A stretch of 36,859 nt of DNA from an uncultured Collinsella sp. (lineage in GTDB: Bacteria > Actinomycetota > Coriobacteriia > Coriobacteriales > Coriobacteriaceae), in assembly GCA_900552395.1 (NCBI GenBank), contig URZJ01000002.1:1-36859 (forward strand), in the 5' to 3' direction. Below, piece by piece: positions 1 to 8,208 of this stretch. Within the stretch, counting starts at the first letter, position 1; each line of letters begins with the position of its first letter. A model generated the notes under the pieces. It was not told the DNA's origin and ran no database searches. It saw nothing but the letters and a program-made list of their open reading frames with translations. A program made the translations under genes and the position numbers.

Positions 1-35
1 CCGCCACTCGTCCAGGAGGCCGCCGCGACGAGCCC

Positions 36-1115
36 CTAGATCTTCGCAAGCTCCTCGGAGATGACGCGGCAGACGTCCTCAGCCTGAGGCATCACGCCGT
101 ACATCTCGAAGAAGCCGTGGTCGCAGCCGCGATAGCGAATCGCGGTGACGTCAACGCCCGCATCCTGCAGCCTCTTCGCGAATAGCTCGTCCTGATAGCG
201 CAGGTAGTCATACTCGGAAGAGATGATGACCGTGCGGGGGAACGCGCTCACGTCCTCCGCGAACAGGGCAGACACCCTCGGGTCGAGCATCTCCTCCGCA
301 TTGCCGTTGGTATACATCACTGGCAGGTCGTCGTTGGCGTTGCGGATGCGATCCACCCTGCTCAGAGCCTCGGCCCTCTGGTCGTTCACGATCTCATAGA
401 GGTCATAGGACCATTCCTCCGGAACAGGGCCGCCGTCGACGAGCGGATACAGCTCGGCCACGAGCTTGATCCTGTCCGCATGGGACCCGTCGAGGACGAC
501 GGCGTTGGTCAGGCTTCCGCCCGCGGAGTCGCCAGCCACGGCGACCCGCGTCGCGTCGACACCCAGCTCATCCGCATGCTCGACAAGCCAGTCGAGCGTC
601 TTCACGCAGTCCTCGACGCCACCCGGGAACATCGTCTCGGGAGACAGGCGGTACTCCGGGTAGATCGCGACGCAGCCCGTTCGCTCCGCGATGTCGCGCA
701 GGCAGTTCTCGTACTGGCCAATGTTGCCCACCATGAAGCCGCCGCCGTGGATGAACACGAGCGCGGCGGAGCCGCACCCGTGGCCCTCGGGCGTGAAGAC
801 GTGCAGGGGAATGCCCCTGTCGCCAAAGTTCATGACGACGGTCTTCTTGGCGACGTTCGAGCCCCTCACGACATGGGTCTCCTTGTTGGGAGCGGAGCGC
901 CACGCGATCACGTCCACCGGCCCCGCCGGCGCCGGGCCGGCGGCGAGCTTCGCATGGGCGCGCGCGTAGACGCGCGGATCGAGCACGCGCTCGCGCTCGT
1001 CTCCCGGCACGGGCTTCAGCAGGAGCTTCAGCCCGTTGGGCTCCACGACCTCCCTAGATCCACGCTCAAGCACTTCAAGCTCGGAAGTGGGGTACTTCCT
1101 CTCCTCGGTGCCCAT
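36..1115 (-). CDS. alpha/beta hydrolase (HSL/lipase-esterase family)
   Basis: This 359-residue protein is probably a cytoplasmic carboxylesterase or deacetylase, since no signal peptide is visible. It carries the oxyanion-hole motif HGGGF at residues 123-127 and the nucleophile elbow GDSAGG at 195-200, making Ser197 the nucleophile. The likely remaining triad members are Asp303 in SEYDYL and His333 in CDHGFF. This arrangement is typical of alpha/beta-hydrolase fold-3 (hormone-sensitive lipase-like) enzymes. The first 110 residues form a cap region. It is the last gene of the leftward sugar operon, starting 2 bases after the aldo/keto reductase stop, so the two are almost certainly co-transcribed. 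An ester or acetyl group on the imported sugar could be its substrate, but that is inference. The family is clear; the substrate is unknown. Confidence 0.9.
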   Translation of the reverse strand: MGTEERKYPTSELEVLERGSREVVEPNGLKLLLKPVPGDERERVLDPRVYARAHAKLAAGPAPAGPVDVIAWRSAPNKETHVVRGSNVAKKTVVMNFGDRGIPLHVFTPEGHGCGSAALVFIHGGGFMVGNIGQYENCLRDIAERTGCVAIYPEYRLSPETMFPGGVEDCVKTLDWLVEHADELGVDATRVAVAGDSAGGSLTNAVVLDGSHADRIKLVAELYPLVDGGPVPEEWSYDLYEIVNDQRAEALSRVDRIRNANDDLPVMYTNGNAEEMLDPRVSALFAEDVSAFPRTVIISSEYDYLRYQDELFAKRLQDAGVDVTAIRYRGCDHGFFEMYGVMPQAEDVCRVISEELAKI

Positions 1116-1117
1116 GG

Positions 1118-2062
1118 CTAGCCGATCTTCAGCTCGTCAAGCTTGGCGTCAAGCTTGGCCATCTCATCGGCGGAAAGCTCCCACTCGAACGTCTCGCAGT
1201 TCTGAATCGCGTGGGCGTCCGTGCGCACGCCAACGAGCGCGGTGCCCACGTACTCCTTCTGGGTGCTCCAGTTCACGGCGACCTGTGCCACGGGCTTGTC
1301 ATGAGCCTCGGCGATCTCGTCCATGACCTTGAGCAGCTCCTGGACGCGCGAGAACTTGGGCTCCTGGAAGTAGTCGTAGAAGCCGCCACGAACATCGCCC
1401 TCCTCGAACTTCGGCAGCTCGCGGAACTTGCCCGACAGGATGCCCGCGCCAAGGGAGCCATAGGTGAAGGAGTCGATGCCACGCTCGTAGCCCCACTTGA
1501 TAAGGTCCTCGGAGGAGCGGTCGACCATGGAGTAGGGCGGCTGCTGGACGTCGACCTGAGCGACCTTCTCGCACTCCTCGATCATCTCGGTCGTGAAGTT
1601 GGAGACGCCGATGTGGCGAATCTTGCCTTGCTCCTTGAGGAGCTGGAGGGCGCACATCGTCTCGGAGAACGGGGTCTTGGCGTCGGGCCAGTGCACGAAG
1701 TAGAAGTCGATGTAGTCGGTGCGGAGATTGCGCAGCGAGCTCTCGACCTCCCTCATGATGTTCTTGAACGAAGAGTCGCGGTCATAGCCGGCGGCGCTGG
1801 TGATCAGGCCAACCTTGGTCGAGAGCAGGTAGCTCTCTCGGTCGACGCCCCTGAGCGCGTTGCCGACGACCTTCTCGGACGCGCCGTTGCCATAGCACGG
1901 CGCGGTGTCAATGAGGTTGACGCCGTGATCGAGCATGGTGCGGATGGCGGACATGCTGGCGGCGTCATCGTTCTCACCAAAGGAGTCGCCGCCGATCGCC
2001 CAGGTGCCCACGGCGAGCTGGGAGACGTCAACGTCGGAGTTCTTGAGGTGCGTGTAGCGCAT
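1118..2062 (-). CDS. aldo/keto reductase
   Basis: This 314-residue protein is an NAD(P)H-dependent oxidoreductase of the (beta/alpha)8 aldo/keto reductase family. The catalytic tetrad is visible as Asp52 and Tyr57 (IDTAPCYGNG), Lys83 (STKVGL) and His124 (YFVHWPD). The region around GVSNF (residues 152-156) is also typical. The overall look is of the IolS/YajO-like bacterial branch. A strong ribosome binding site (AGAAGGAGAG) lies just before the ATG. The gene follows the PTS IID gene by about 97 bases and abuts the hydrolase, so it probably reduces or oxidises a carbonyl intermediate of the same sugar pathway; that role is inferred from position only. Confidence 0.93.
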   Translation of the reverse strand: MRYTHLKNSDVDVSQLAVGTWAIGGDSFGENDDAASMSAIRTMLDHGVNLIDTAPCYGNGASEKVVGNALRGVDRESYLLSTKVGLITSAAGYDRDSSFKNIMREVESSLRNLRTDYIDFYFVHWPDAKTPFSETMCALQLLKEQGKIRHIGVSNFTTEMIEECEKVAQVDVQQPPYSMVDRSSEDLIKWGYERGIDSFTYGSLGAGILSGKFRELPKFEEGDVRGGFYDYFQEPKFSRVQELLKVMDEIAEAHDKPVAQVAVNWSTQKEYVGTALVGVRTDAHAIQNCETFEWELSADEMAKLDAKLDELKIG

Positions 2063-2159
2063 ATTCTCTCCTTCTAATGGGGCAGCACGCGTCGAATGTC
2101 CTCGATCGCGTGCCGCCAGGAATTGCCTTGAACAGGCTTCGGATGATCCGGAAACCGCC

Positions 2160-2996
2160 TTACACGATGCCCACGAGGCCGAGGACGAGCGCCAGAACCA
2201 TGATGCCGACCAGGATGATGTTGACGTTCACGTTCTTCTTGCGCAGGAGCCAGAGGACGACGAGCGTAAGTCCCAGAGGCACGATGCCCTTGAAGATCGA
2301 GTCGAGGTAGGTCTGGATCATGACGGGGTCGGAGTCCTGAACCGGAATGGACAGGATCGTGTTGAATTGGACGTTCGCCGCGGTCATGGCGCCGATCATC
2401 ACCAGGCCGATCGTGGAGGTCGCCTTGGTGATGAGCTTCATGAGACCACCCTCGTACATCTCGGAGATGAAGTTGGTGCCCATGCTGAAGCCGAGGTAGG
2501 TCATGAAGTATCGGCAGAGGATAGACGGGATGTTGTAGATCAGCAGGAACATGATCGCGCCGAGGGGCGAGCCGCTCATGGCGAGGTTAATGCCGATGCC
2601 GGCGGCGATAACACGCAGGACGCCCCAGAAGATTGCGTCGCCGATGCCGGACATCGGGCCCATCAGGGAGACCTTGATACCGTCGATGGACTCGGTGTCG
2701 AAGTCTTCGTGCTGCGAGTTCTCCCTCTCCATGGAGGCGACGAGGCCCATGGCGAACGTGCCGACGTTCTGGGTAATGTTGTACCAAGTCGTGTGACGCT
2801 TCATGGCGTCGGCACGAGCCTCGGGGTCATCGGCGTAGTAGCGGTTAAGCGCGGGCTGGACGGAGTACAGCCAGCCGTCGGCGCCAGCCTTGACGGAACC
2901 GCCGGCGCAGGAAGCGAACACGGAGAAGGAGCGCAGGAAAATGCTGTTGAGCATCTTCTTGTCTTCAGGGCTCACATTCTTGGTCAGGTTGCTCAT
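2160..2996 (-). CDS. PTS mannose/fructose/sorbose-family transporter subunit IID
   Basis: This is the membrane IID subunit of a mannose-family phosphotransferase permease; with IIC it forms the sugar channel. The start was placed at MSNLTKNVSP (ATG ending at 2996), not at the longer upstream open frame. It has a GAGGAGGA ribosome binding site inside the end of IIC, and the ATGA overlap with the IIC stop indicates translational coupling. The 278-residue length fits the family. The N-terminal part (FLRSFSVFASCAGG, then GWLYSVQPAL and RYY) and the segment LMGPMSGIGDAIFWG are typical IID motifs. The C-terminal 100 residues are hydrophobic. It is the fourth PTS gene of the operon, in the usual A-B-C-D order. 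Confidence 0.95.
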   Translation of the reverse strand: MSNLTKNVSPEDKKMLNSIFLRSFSVFASCAGGSVKAGADGWLYSVQPALNRYYADDPEARADAMKRHTTWYNITQNVGTFAMGLVASMERENSQHEDFDTESIDGIKVSLMGPMSGIGDAIFWGVLRVIAAGIGINLAMSGSPLGAIMFLLIYNIPSILCRYFMTYLGFSMGTNFISEMYEGGLMKLITKATSTIGLVMIGAMTAANVQFNTILSIPVQDSDPVMIQTYLDSIFKGIVPLGLTLVVLWLLRKKNVNVNIILVGIMVLALVLGLVGIV

Positions 2997-3805
2997 GCGA
3001 AGAAATCCTCCTCGTCGCTGGTTACAGAGTCGCCGGAAACGGCCTGGGTGGCCACTCCCTTCTTGGTGAGATCGAAGATCTCCTTGTCGCGGAGGGCGGA
3101 GGCAACCGCGATGATGACACCGAGAACTGCGATGGCGATCATCGGGAGGCCGAGGTACTGGTAGAGCGTAAAGCCCAAGAAGAAGTAGATGCTGAGCTCG
3201 GTGCTCCACAGCATCTGGAGCAGGAGCGCCATACCAACGGCGGGCAGGAGGGCACCCACGGCGTTGAGGCCGCTCATGACATTGGCCGGAATCTGGTTGA
3301 CAATGGCGGCAACGGGCTCGGCGCCAAGGTAAACGCCGAGGAAGGCGATGAGGCCAAAGGCGGCGTACTTAACGAACCAGAGAACGAAGTGCTGAAGCGC
3401 GAGGCCCTTCTCGTTGCCCTCGGCGGCCATCTTGTCAAAGGTGGCTGCGAAGAACGCGAGGAACACGTTGTTCATGAAGATCGAGAGAAATGCGGTGACG
3501 ACGCCCACGGGAACGGCCAGTGTGATGGCGGCACCCTGGTCGATACCAGCGCCAACGGTGAAGGCGACGGCGAGGGCGGTCGCGGTAACAGGCTCGGCGG
3601 AGATAGCGCCACCAATGTTAACCGCGCCCATGAAGATCGCCTCGAGAGAGGCACCGATGATGACACCGGTCTTGACGTCGCCCATCAGGAGGCCCGCAAC
3701 GAGACCTACCACGAGAGGACGCTCGATCATGCACTGACCGAGAACCCAGTTGCCGCCGTAGCAAATCAGCACGGTCAACCAGGCCATTATTGCCAACCCA
3801 ACCAT
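2993..3805 (-). CDS. PTS mannose/fructose/sorbose-family transporter subunit IIC
   Basis: This 270-residue integral membrane subunit binds and translocates the sugar together with IID. It is almost entirely hydrophobic and contains the family-typical stretch with ERPLVVG, GLLMGDVKTG and IGASLEAIFMGAVNIGG near residues 28-65. The ATG is preceded by AGAAAGGAAG. It overlaps the downstream IID start by four bases (ATGA). Substrate specificity of mannose-family permeases (mannose, fructose, sorbose, N-acetylgalactosamine and others) cannot be read from the sequence with confidence, and the accompanying aldolase does not settle it. Confidence 0.95.
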   Translation of the reverse strand: MVGLAIMAWLTVLICYGGNWVLGQCMIERPLVVGLVAGLLMGDVKTGVIIGASLEAIFMGAVNIGGAISAEPVTATALAVAFTVGAGIDQGAAITLAVPVGVVTAFLSIFMNNVFLAFFAATFDKMAAEGNEKGLALQHFVLWFVKYAAFGLIAFLGVYLGAEPVAAIVNQIPANVMSGLNAVGALLPAVGMALLLQMLWSTELSIYFFLGFTLYQYLGLPMIAIAVLGVIIAVASALRDKEIFDLTKKGVATQAVSGDSVTSDEEDFFA

Positions 3806-3851
3806 TTGACTTCCTTTCTTTCATTTCATTTGGCCGCCTGGCCAAATCCCC

Positions 3852-4355
3852 TTATTTCCCCGCCGCCTCGATCAGACTCTTGAGAGGAGTCTTGGGATTG
3901 GACGGGATAAGCTGATGGAAAACCGGAATACCCTGCTCGCAAAGCTCCTTCGCGGCCTCGAGCTCATCCGGGTTGAGCATGATCGTGGAGTTGAGGGCGA
4001 CCTTGCTATCCGGATCGGACTTGTCGAAGCGGCCGACGTTGGCAACGTTCACGCCCTCAATCTTGCCCGGCGCGCCCTTAACGAGCTCAAGCACGTCACG
4101 CACGCAGTTGGTGAGCGCGAAGATGCGCATGGAGTCCGCGCGCGGATCGTTCGCGATGCGGCAGGCATCCGGAACGTCCTTGACGAGGAGTTTCTGGCCC
4201 GCCGGCGTACCCATGGAAAGCGTCATGCGAAGGGCGTCGCTCTCCACGGCGTGCTTGTTGGCGACGATGATCCTGGTGGTGTTGAGCTCCTTGGTCCACA
4301 CCAGGGCGACCTGTCCGTGAATCAGACGGTCATCGACTCGAACCTGAACAATCAT
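3852..4355 (-). CDS. PTS mannose-family subunit IIB
   Basis: This 167-residue cytoplasmic phosphotransfer protein passes phosphate from IIA to the incoming sugar. It opens with the family hallmark VDDRLIHGQV, in which His13 is the expected phosphorylated residue. Its length matches stand-alone IIB proteins. The start ATG has an AGAGGAAG ribosome binding site. It lies between IIA (about 30 bases upstream) and IIC (46 bases downstream) in one leftward operon. IIA and IIB are separate polypeptides here rather than a fused IIAB. Confidence 0.95.
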   Translation of the reverse strand: MIVQVRVDDRLIHGQVALVWTKELNTTRIIVANKHAVESDALRMTLSMGTPAGQKLLVKDVPDACRIANDPRADSMRIFALTNCVRDVLELVKGAPGKIEGVNVANVGRFDKSDPDSKVALNSTIMLNPDELEAAKELCEQGIPVFHQLIPSNPKTPLKSLIEAAGK

Positions 4356-4384
4356 TGCTTCCTCTCTCTACTTGTTAGTACTCT

Positions 4385-4813
4385 CTAATCAAAGAAGTCT
4401 CCCTCGGACTCCTCGTTGTCCGCGGCCTTGCTCGGAGGCTCGACGACCTGCATCGTCGCCCTCGCCAGCTCGACGCTCTGCTTGATCGAATCTGCCGTGA
4501 CCGGCTCGGCGCCGAGGAGCGTCTCGATCACGAGGCCGAGGTTCATACCGGTGACGTGGACGATCCCGCGCTTCTCCGGCTCCATAAGGACGACCTTCTG
4601 GAAGACGGAACCACCGTAGATGTCGGTGAAGATGATGGCCTCGTCCTCAGGGCCCACCGAGTCAATAAAGGCCTGGATGCGAGGGGTGAAATCGGAGTCG
4701 TCCACGTAGCAGTCAACTGCCTCCACCATGTCCGCCATGCCGGTCAGGATTCCGATCGAGCTCCTGATTCCGCTTGCGAGGTGGCCGTGCGACGCGATAA
4801 GAACTTTCTTCAT
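4385..4813 (-). CDS. PTS mannose-family subunit IIA
   Basis: This 142-residue cytoplasmic protein accepts phosphate from HPr and donates it to IIB. The N-terminus MKKVLIASHGHLASG places the expected phosphorylated histidine at residue 9, and the IFTDIYGGSVF segment is a typical family motif. The C-terminal tail is acidic. It is the first PTS gene of the operon, starting about 10 bases after the aldolase stop, so aldolase and permease are expected to be made together. No gene for HPr or enzyme I is present in the window; those general components must be encoded elsewhere. Confidence 0.94.
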   Translation of the reverse strand: MKKVLIASHGHLASGIRSSIGILTGMADMVEAVDCYVDDSDFTPRIQAFIDSVGPEDEAIIFTDIYGGSVFQKVVLMEPEKRGIVHVTGMNLGLVIETLLGAEPVTADSIKQSVELARATMQVVEPPSKAADNEESEGDFFD

Positions 4814-4823
4814 CGAGTCTCTC

Positions 4824-5678
4824 CTAGAGCGAATAGTGGTTGGGGTTCAGAAGCTGGATCTTGCTGACGACGAACGCGCGCATGTCGGGGGCGGCGTCCA
4901 TCAGGAGGCCTATGCCGTTGCCGTCGTTCTTACCGGAGTTGATGTCCTTCTCGAAGGCGCGGTACATGGAACGGAAGTACTCCGTGGCGATGTTGAACTT
5001 ACTCATGCCGAGGTTCACGGCCTCCTGGAGCTGCTCGTCGGGGATGTCGGAGCATCCGTGCATGACGAGGGGGACGCTGACGGCCTCCCTGCAGGCCTTG
5101 ATGCGCTCCATGTCGAGGTTCGGGACCTTGACATAGGGGCCGTGGGCATTGCCGACGGCGATGGCGAGCGAGCCGCAACCGGTGCCCTCGACAAACTCCT
5201 CGGCGAGGTTCGGGTCGGTGTAGTGGTCGCTGTTCACGAAGTCGTTGGCGTCAGAGCCGTTGCCGACATGGCCGAGCTCGGCCTCGATGTCGACGTCGAA
5301 GATCTTGGCGACCTGGACGACGTCCTTCGTGAGCTGGAAGTTCTCCTCATAGGGAAGTGAGGAGCCGTCGACCATGACGGATGGGAAGCCGGCCTTGACG
5401 CCCTTGACGGCGATCTCGTAACCAGCGGAGTGATCCTGGTGGACGGCGACGGGCACGCTCGCGCGCTCGGCGTAATAGCGGGCGGCGAAGGCGATGATGT
5501 CGAGGGCGCAGTGGTCCTCGAAGCCAGGCCAGTACTGGATGATGATGGGCATGTGCTCATCCTCGGCGGCCTGGATCGCATAACGGATGGTCTCCGTATT
5601 GATGACGTTAATCGCGGGCACGCCATAGTGGTGCTCGGTCGCATGTTGAAGAAGCTCGTTGACCTTGATGAGTGACAT
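4824..5678 (-). CDS. class II ketose-bisphosphate-type aldolase
   Basis: This 284-residue zinc-dependent aldolase is expected to split a phosphorylated ketose into dihydroxyacetone phosphate and an aldehyde. The catalytic Asp82 and zinc ligand His83 lie in VAVHQDHSAG. The further zinc ligands are His179 (GNAHGPY) and His207 (MHGCSDI), and the phosphate-binding KFNIATE motif is at 227-233. The HQDH variant differs from the HTDH or HLDH seen in well-known fructose- and tagatose-bisphosphate enzymes, so the substrate could be unusual. The start ATG has GAAAGGAAG upstream. No sugar kinase, isomerase or phosphofructokinase is nearby, so the PTS product may be cleaved directly or after the action of unlinked enzymes. 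Exact substrate unknown. Confidence 0.9.
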   Translation of the reverse strand: MSLIKVNELLQHATEHHYGVPAINVINTETIRYAIQAAEDEHMPIIIQYWPGFEDHCALDIIAFAARYYAERASVPVAVHQDHSAGYEIAVKGVKAGFPSVMVDGSSLPYEENFQLTKDVVQVAKIFDVDIEAELGHVGNGSDANDFVNSDHYTDPNLAEEFVEGTGCGSLAIAVGNAHGPYVKVPNLDMERIKACREAVSVPLVMHGCSDIPDEQLQEAVNLGMSKFNIATEYFRSMYRAFEKDINSGKNDGNGIGLLMDAAPDMRAFVVSKIQLLNPNHYSL

Positions 5679-5792
5679 CTTTGTCTTCCTTTCACCTGAA
5701 TAATCATTGGATCGGACAGTTCTCAGCTCGTCAGCTGGTTGAACACGAAGCGAAGCGCGAGGCAGGCAGGCGCTTGCGAGGCGCGGTGGAGC

Positions 5793-6995
5793 CTATGCGG
5801 CCGCCTGGCCCTCAGGCTGCGGCGCCGCGCTTCGACGCCATAGCACGTACGCCACAAGAGCAGCGACTGCAGCAATCGTTGAAGCGAGGGCGAAGGCCAG
5901 GAAACCCGCGTGCGTGCCGAGCGCATCGCACGCCCAACCGCCAAACAGGTTCGCAACCACGACGGACAGACCGCTCTGGACCATCGCGAAGGCGCTCTGA
6001 CCTCGAGCGCGACAATCCTCGTAAGTGTGGTTGGCAATGTAGGTAACGCAGGAGTAGTAGACGGTCATGTAACTCACGCTCTGCAGCAGCTGGCCGCAGA
6101 CCATGACCGGGACGATGCCGGTGCCCACAAGCACGAGCCTGAGCGCCGCCATGAAGCAGGAAAAGATCAGGAGGTTCATCTCGCCGAAGCGCCTGACCAG
6201 CTTGGAGGAAACGAGCAGGATGGGGATCTCGCTCGCAGCGGAGACCGCACTCAGGACGCCCACGAGGTTCTGACCCTCGCCAAGCTCGACCGCGTAGCGG
6301 CCCAAGAACGCCCCGATGAAGCCAATCGCGGCCGAACTGATGAAGGCGAAGACCAAGACGAAGGCGATCTCATTGCTGGTGAACAGCGAGAGGAGGCCCT
6401 TTCCGTGGGAGACCTTGGGATCGTCCGCGGCATTGGCGCGAATTCCCGCCTCGGGGAGGCGCCACATGTGAGCCGCGAAGACCACCAGCGCGGCGGAGAC
6501 CACCGTGAACTGGATTTGAGGAGCCATGTCGAGCAGCCGACCGACGATCAGGACGACGATGGCATAGCCGATAGTGCCACCCATGCGAATGCGAGAAAAG
6601 TCCAGGCCAGAGCGATCCGCGAGCTCGATGACGAGGGAGTCGCTCAGGGGCAGGAGCCCCGAGAAAAACGCCGAGAATGCAAAGGTTACGAGAAGGACCG
6701 GGACGAACGTCGACGCCAGGTAATACAGCGGAGCGAGTACCGCCGCCGCAAGGCAGAGGGCCACGATGACCGCGCGGCGGCGCCCGAGCTTGTCGGCGAT
6801 CGTCGACCAGAGCGGCTGGATGGCGAGCGCACACACCGGGGTCGCCGCGAGGAGAATGCCGGTCTGGGCCGCGCTGAGGCCGAGGCTCGTGTAGTGAGCG
6901 GAGAGAAACGGCGAGTACACGCCCGCGCAGACCCAGTAGAGTACGTTCGCGAAGAACAGCGAAGTCATGCTTGCGTTTGTCTTGGCGTTGTGCAT
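5793..6995 (-). CDS. MFS transporter
   Basis: This 400-residue membrane protein has about 12 hydrophobic segments and the major facilitator motif A-like loop ADKLGRRRAV near residues 67-76. The N-terminal half (FFANVLYWVCAGVYSPFLSAHY) resembles the MFS_1-like branch that includes sugar and nucleoside proton symporters. The ATG has an AGAAGGGAG ribosome binding site. It is the first gene of the leftward operon, 114 bases upstream of the aldolase. Having both a PTS and an MFS carrier in one operon suggests that it either imports a second form of the substrate or exports a product such as a dephosphorylated sugar. That role is inference. Confidence 0.88.
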   Translation of the reverse strand: MHNAKTNASMTSLFFANVLYWVCAGVYSPFLSAHYTSLGLSAAQTGILLAATPVCALAIQPLWSTIADKLGRRRAVIVALCLAAAVLAPLYYLASTFVPVLLVTFAFSAFFSGLLPLSDSLVIELADRSGLDFSRIRMGGTIGYAIVVLIVGRLLDMAPQIQFTVVSAALVVFAAHMWRLPEAGIRANAADDPKVSHGKGLLSLFTSNEIAFVLVFAFISSAAIGFIGAFLGRYAVELGEGQNLVGVLSAVSAASEIPILLVSSKLVRRFGEMNLLIFSCFMAALRLVLVGTGIVPVMVCGQLLQSVSYMTVYYSCVTYIANHTYEDCRARGQSAFAMVQSGLSVVVANLFGGWACDALGTHAGFLAFALASTIAAVAALVAYVLWRRSAAPQPEGQAAA

Positions 6996-7295
6996 CGTGC
7001 TTCTCCCTTCTTGCTCGCCGGGTGCCTGTCTGGGCTTCGAAGTGATTCACCATCTAGCGTGAAACGGAGTTGCGAGGCGTTGAAACAATGTTCTGTTGTT
7101 TCATCGTTTTCGTGCCGTTGTTTCACGGCTCATAAGATAGCAGCTCAAGCTGAGATTGCGCCGAGGAAGTACCGATTTACCGTGAACGGTAGGAAATCAG
7201 CGGTGAAACGCTATTTCACCGCTGATGAAACATATTGCTTATTTTTCACCTCTCTTGACCTAAGATACAAAGCAAGCTAGGACCAAGGAGTAACC
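6996..7295. promoter_or_regulatory. divergent regulatory region with TGAAA/TTTCA palindromes
   Basis: The 300-base gap between the MFS gene (leftward) and the RpiR-type regulator (rightward) holds several palindromes. Positions 7197-7225 form a perfect 12-bp inverted repeat (TCAGCGGTGAAA, 5-base spacer, then its complement). Positions 7081-7103 form an 8-bp inverted repeat (TGAAACAA, 7-base spacer, TTGTTTCA). Further GTGAAAC or GTTTCAC half-sites lie near 7059-7065 and 7118-7125, and TGAAA at 7226-7230 is followed by TTTTTCA ending near 7248. TGAAA-type dyads are plausible binding sites for the adjacent RpiR-family regulator. The regulator gene has AAGGAG before its ATG. No confident -35/-10 pair was found for either direction. 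Confidence 0.7.
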
Positions 7296-8159
7296 ATGGA
7301 TAAGACAGGAGATGTGCTCAGCCACATCTGCGCGGTCATGAGCAGCCTATCCCCCTCGGAGAAGGCAATCGCAACGTATGTGCTCGACCACCCGTCGGAT
7401 GTCGCAACGATGACCGTCCGCGAACTCGCCGCAGAAACCGGTACGTCACCGGCGTCTGTTTCGAGATTCGCAAGGACGCTTGACTACCGAACCTATTCGG
7501 ACATGCGTCTGGCGCTCGGCATATCCATCAGCAGGGCATCCGGCGAAGAAAAGGCCACGGACGGCAGGATTACTCTGGACGACGTCGAGGGCTCCATCAA
7601 GTACGTCCTGTCTCACAAGGTCAAGGAGCTCTCCCAAACCGCCTCGCTCATTGACTCCGATGACTTTTCGGCAGTCGTCAATCTGCTCCACAACGCCAAC
7701 CTCGTCCTGATCGCGGGCGTCGGCAACTCGATTAACATGGGCGTAAACGCGGCGTTCAAGCTCTCGCAGGTTGGAGTCAGAGCGTTTTGCCCCAGTACCA
7801 CCGAAGCCATGGTCTCCGTCGCAACCAGCCTCAAGGAGAATGACGTTCTGCTCGTCATTTCGACGTCCGGATACTCGAAGCGCCTCGTCAACATATTCGA
7901 CTCTGCCGAGGATTCGAACACCCCCATCATCATGATCACAGACAACCCGGATACGCCGCTCGCGAAGCGTGCCACGCATATCATCCGAGCCATCTCGCGA
8001 GATCAGGCCATCACCGGAACCGAGATCGCCTTCTCGCACAGCTCGATCAACTTCGTCATCGAGCTGCTGTTCCTCTTCCTGACCTCTTGCTGGGATGACC
8101 CGGTAGAGTTTAACAGGATCATCTCGAAGAATCTCATGGGAGACAAGCAATACAGCTAG
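7296..8159 (+). CDS. MurR/RpiR-family transcriptional regulator
   Basis: This 287-residue DNA-binding regulator has an N-terminal RpiR helix-turn-helix domain (about residues 1-77). The recognition region includes TVRELAAETGTSPASVSRFA. It also has a C-terminal SIS sugar-phosphate-binding domain (about 125-260) with GVGNS at 141-145 and the phosphate-binding ISTSGYSK at 188-195. The family senses phosphosugars and usually controls the neighbouring sugar genes. The start ATG has AAGGAG 5-6 bases upstream. It is divergent from the PTS/aldolase operon and is followed closely by a HAD phosphatase. It most likely controls both units through the palindromes in the shared intergenic region. Whether it activates or represses is not visible. 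Confidence 0.92.
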   Translation: MDKTGDVLSHICAVMSSLSPSEKAIATYVLDHPSDVATMTVRELAAETGTSPASVSRFARTLDYRTYSDMRLALGISISRASGEEKATDGRITLDDVEGSIKYVLSHKVKELSQTASLIDSDDFSAVVNLLHNANLVLIAGVGNSINMGVNAAFKLSQVGVRAFCPSTTEAMVSVATSLKENDVLLVISTSGYSKRLVNIFDSAEDSNTPIIMITDNPDTPLAKRATHIIRAISRDQAITGTEIAFSHSSINFVIELLFLFLTSCWDDPVEFNRIISKNLMGDKQYS

Positions 8160-8208
8160 GACGACGCACGCCGGCGCACCGATGCCCAGACCGAAACGGG
8201 AGGACCCC

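Noticed and set aside
2160..3209. Longer 349-codon version of the IID gene
   Set aside because: The first 71 codons are IIC sequence read in another frame; the ATGA-overlap start with GAGGAGGA is far better.
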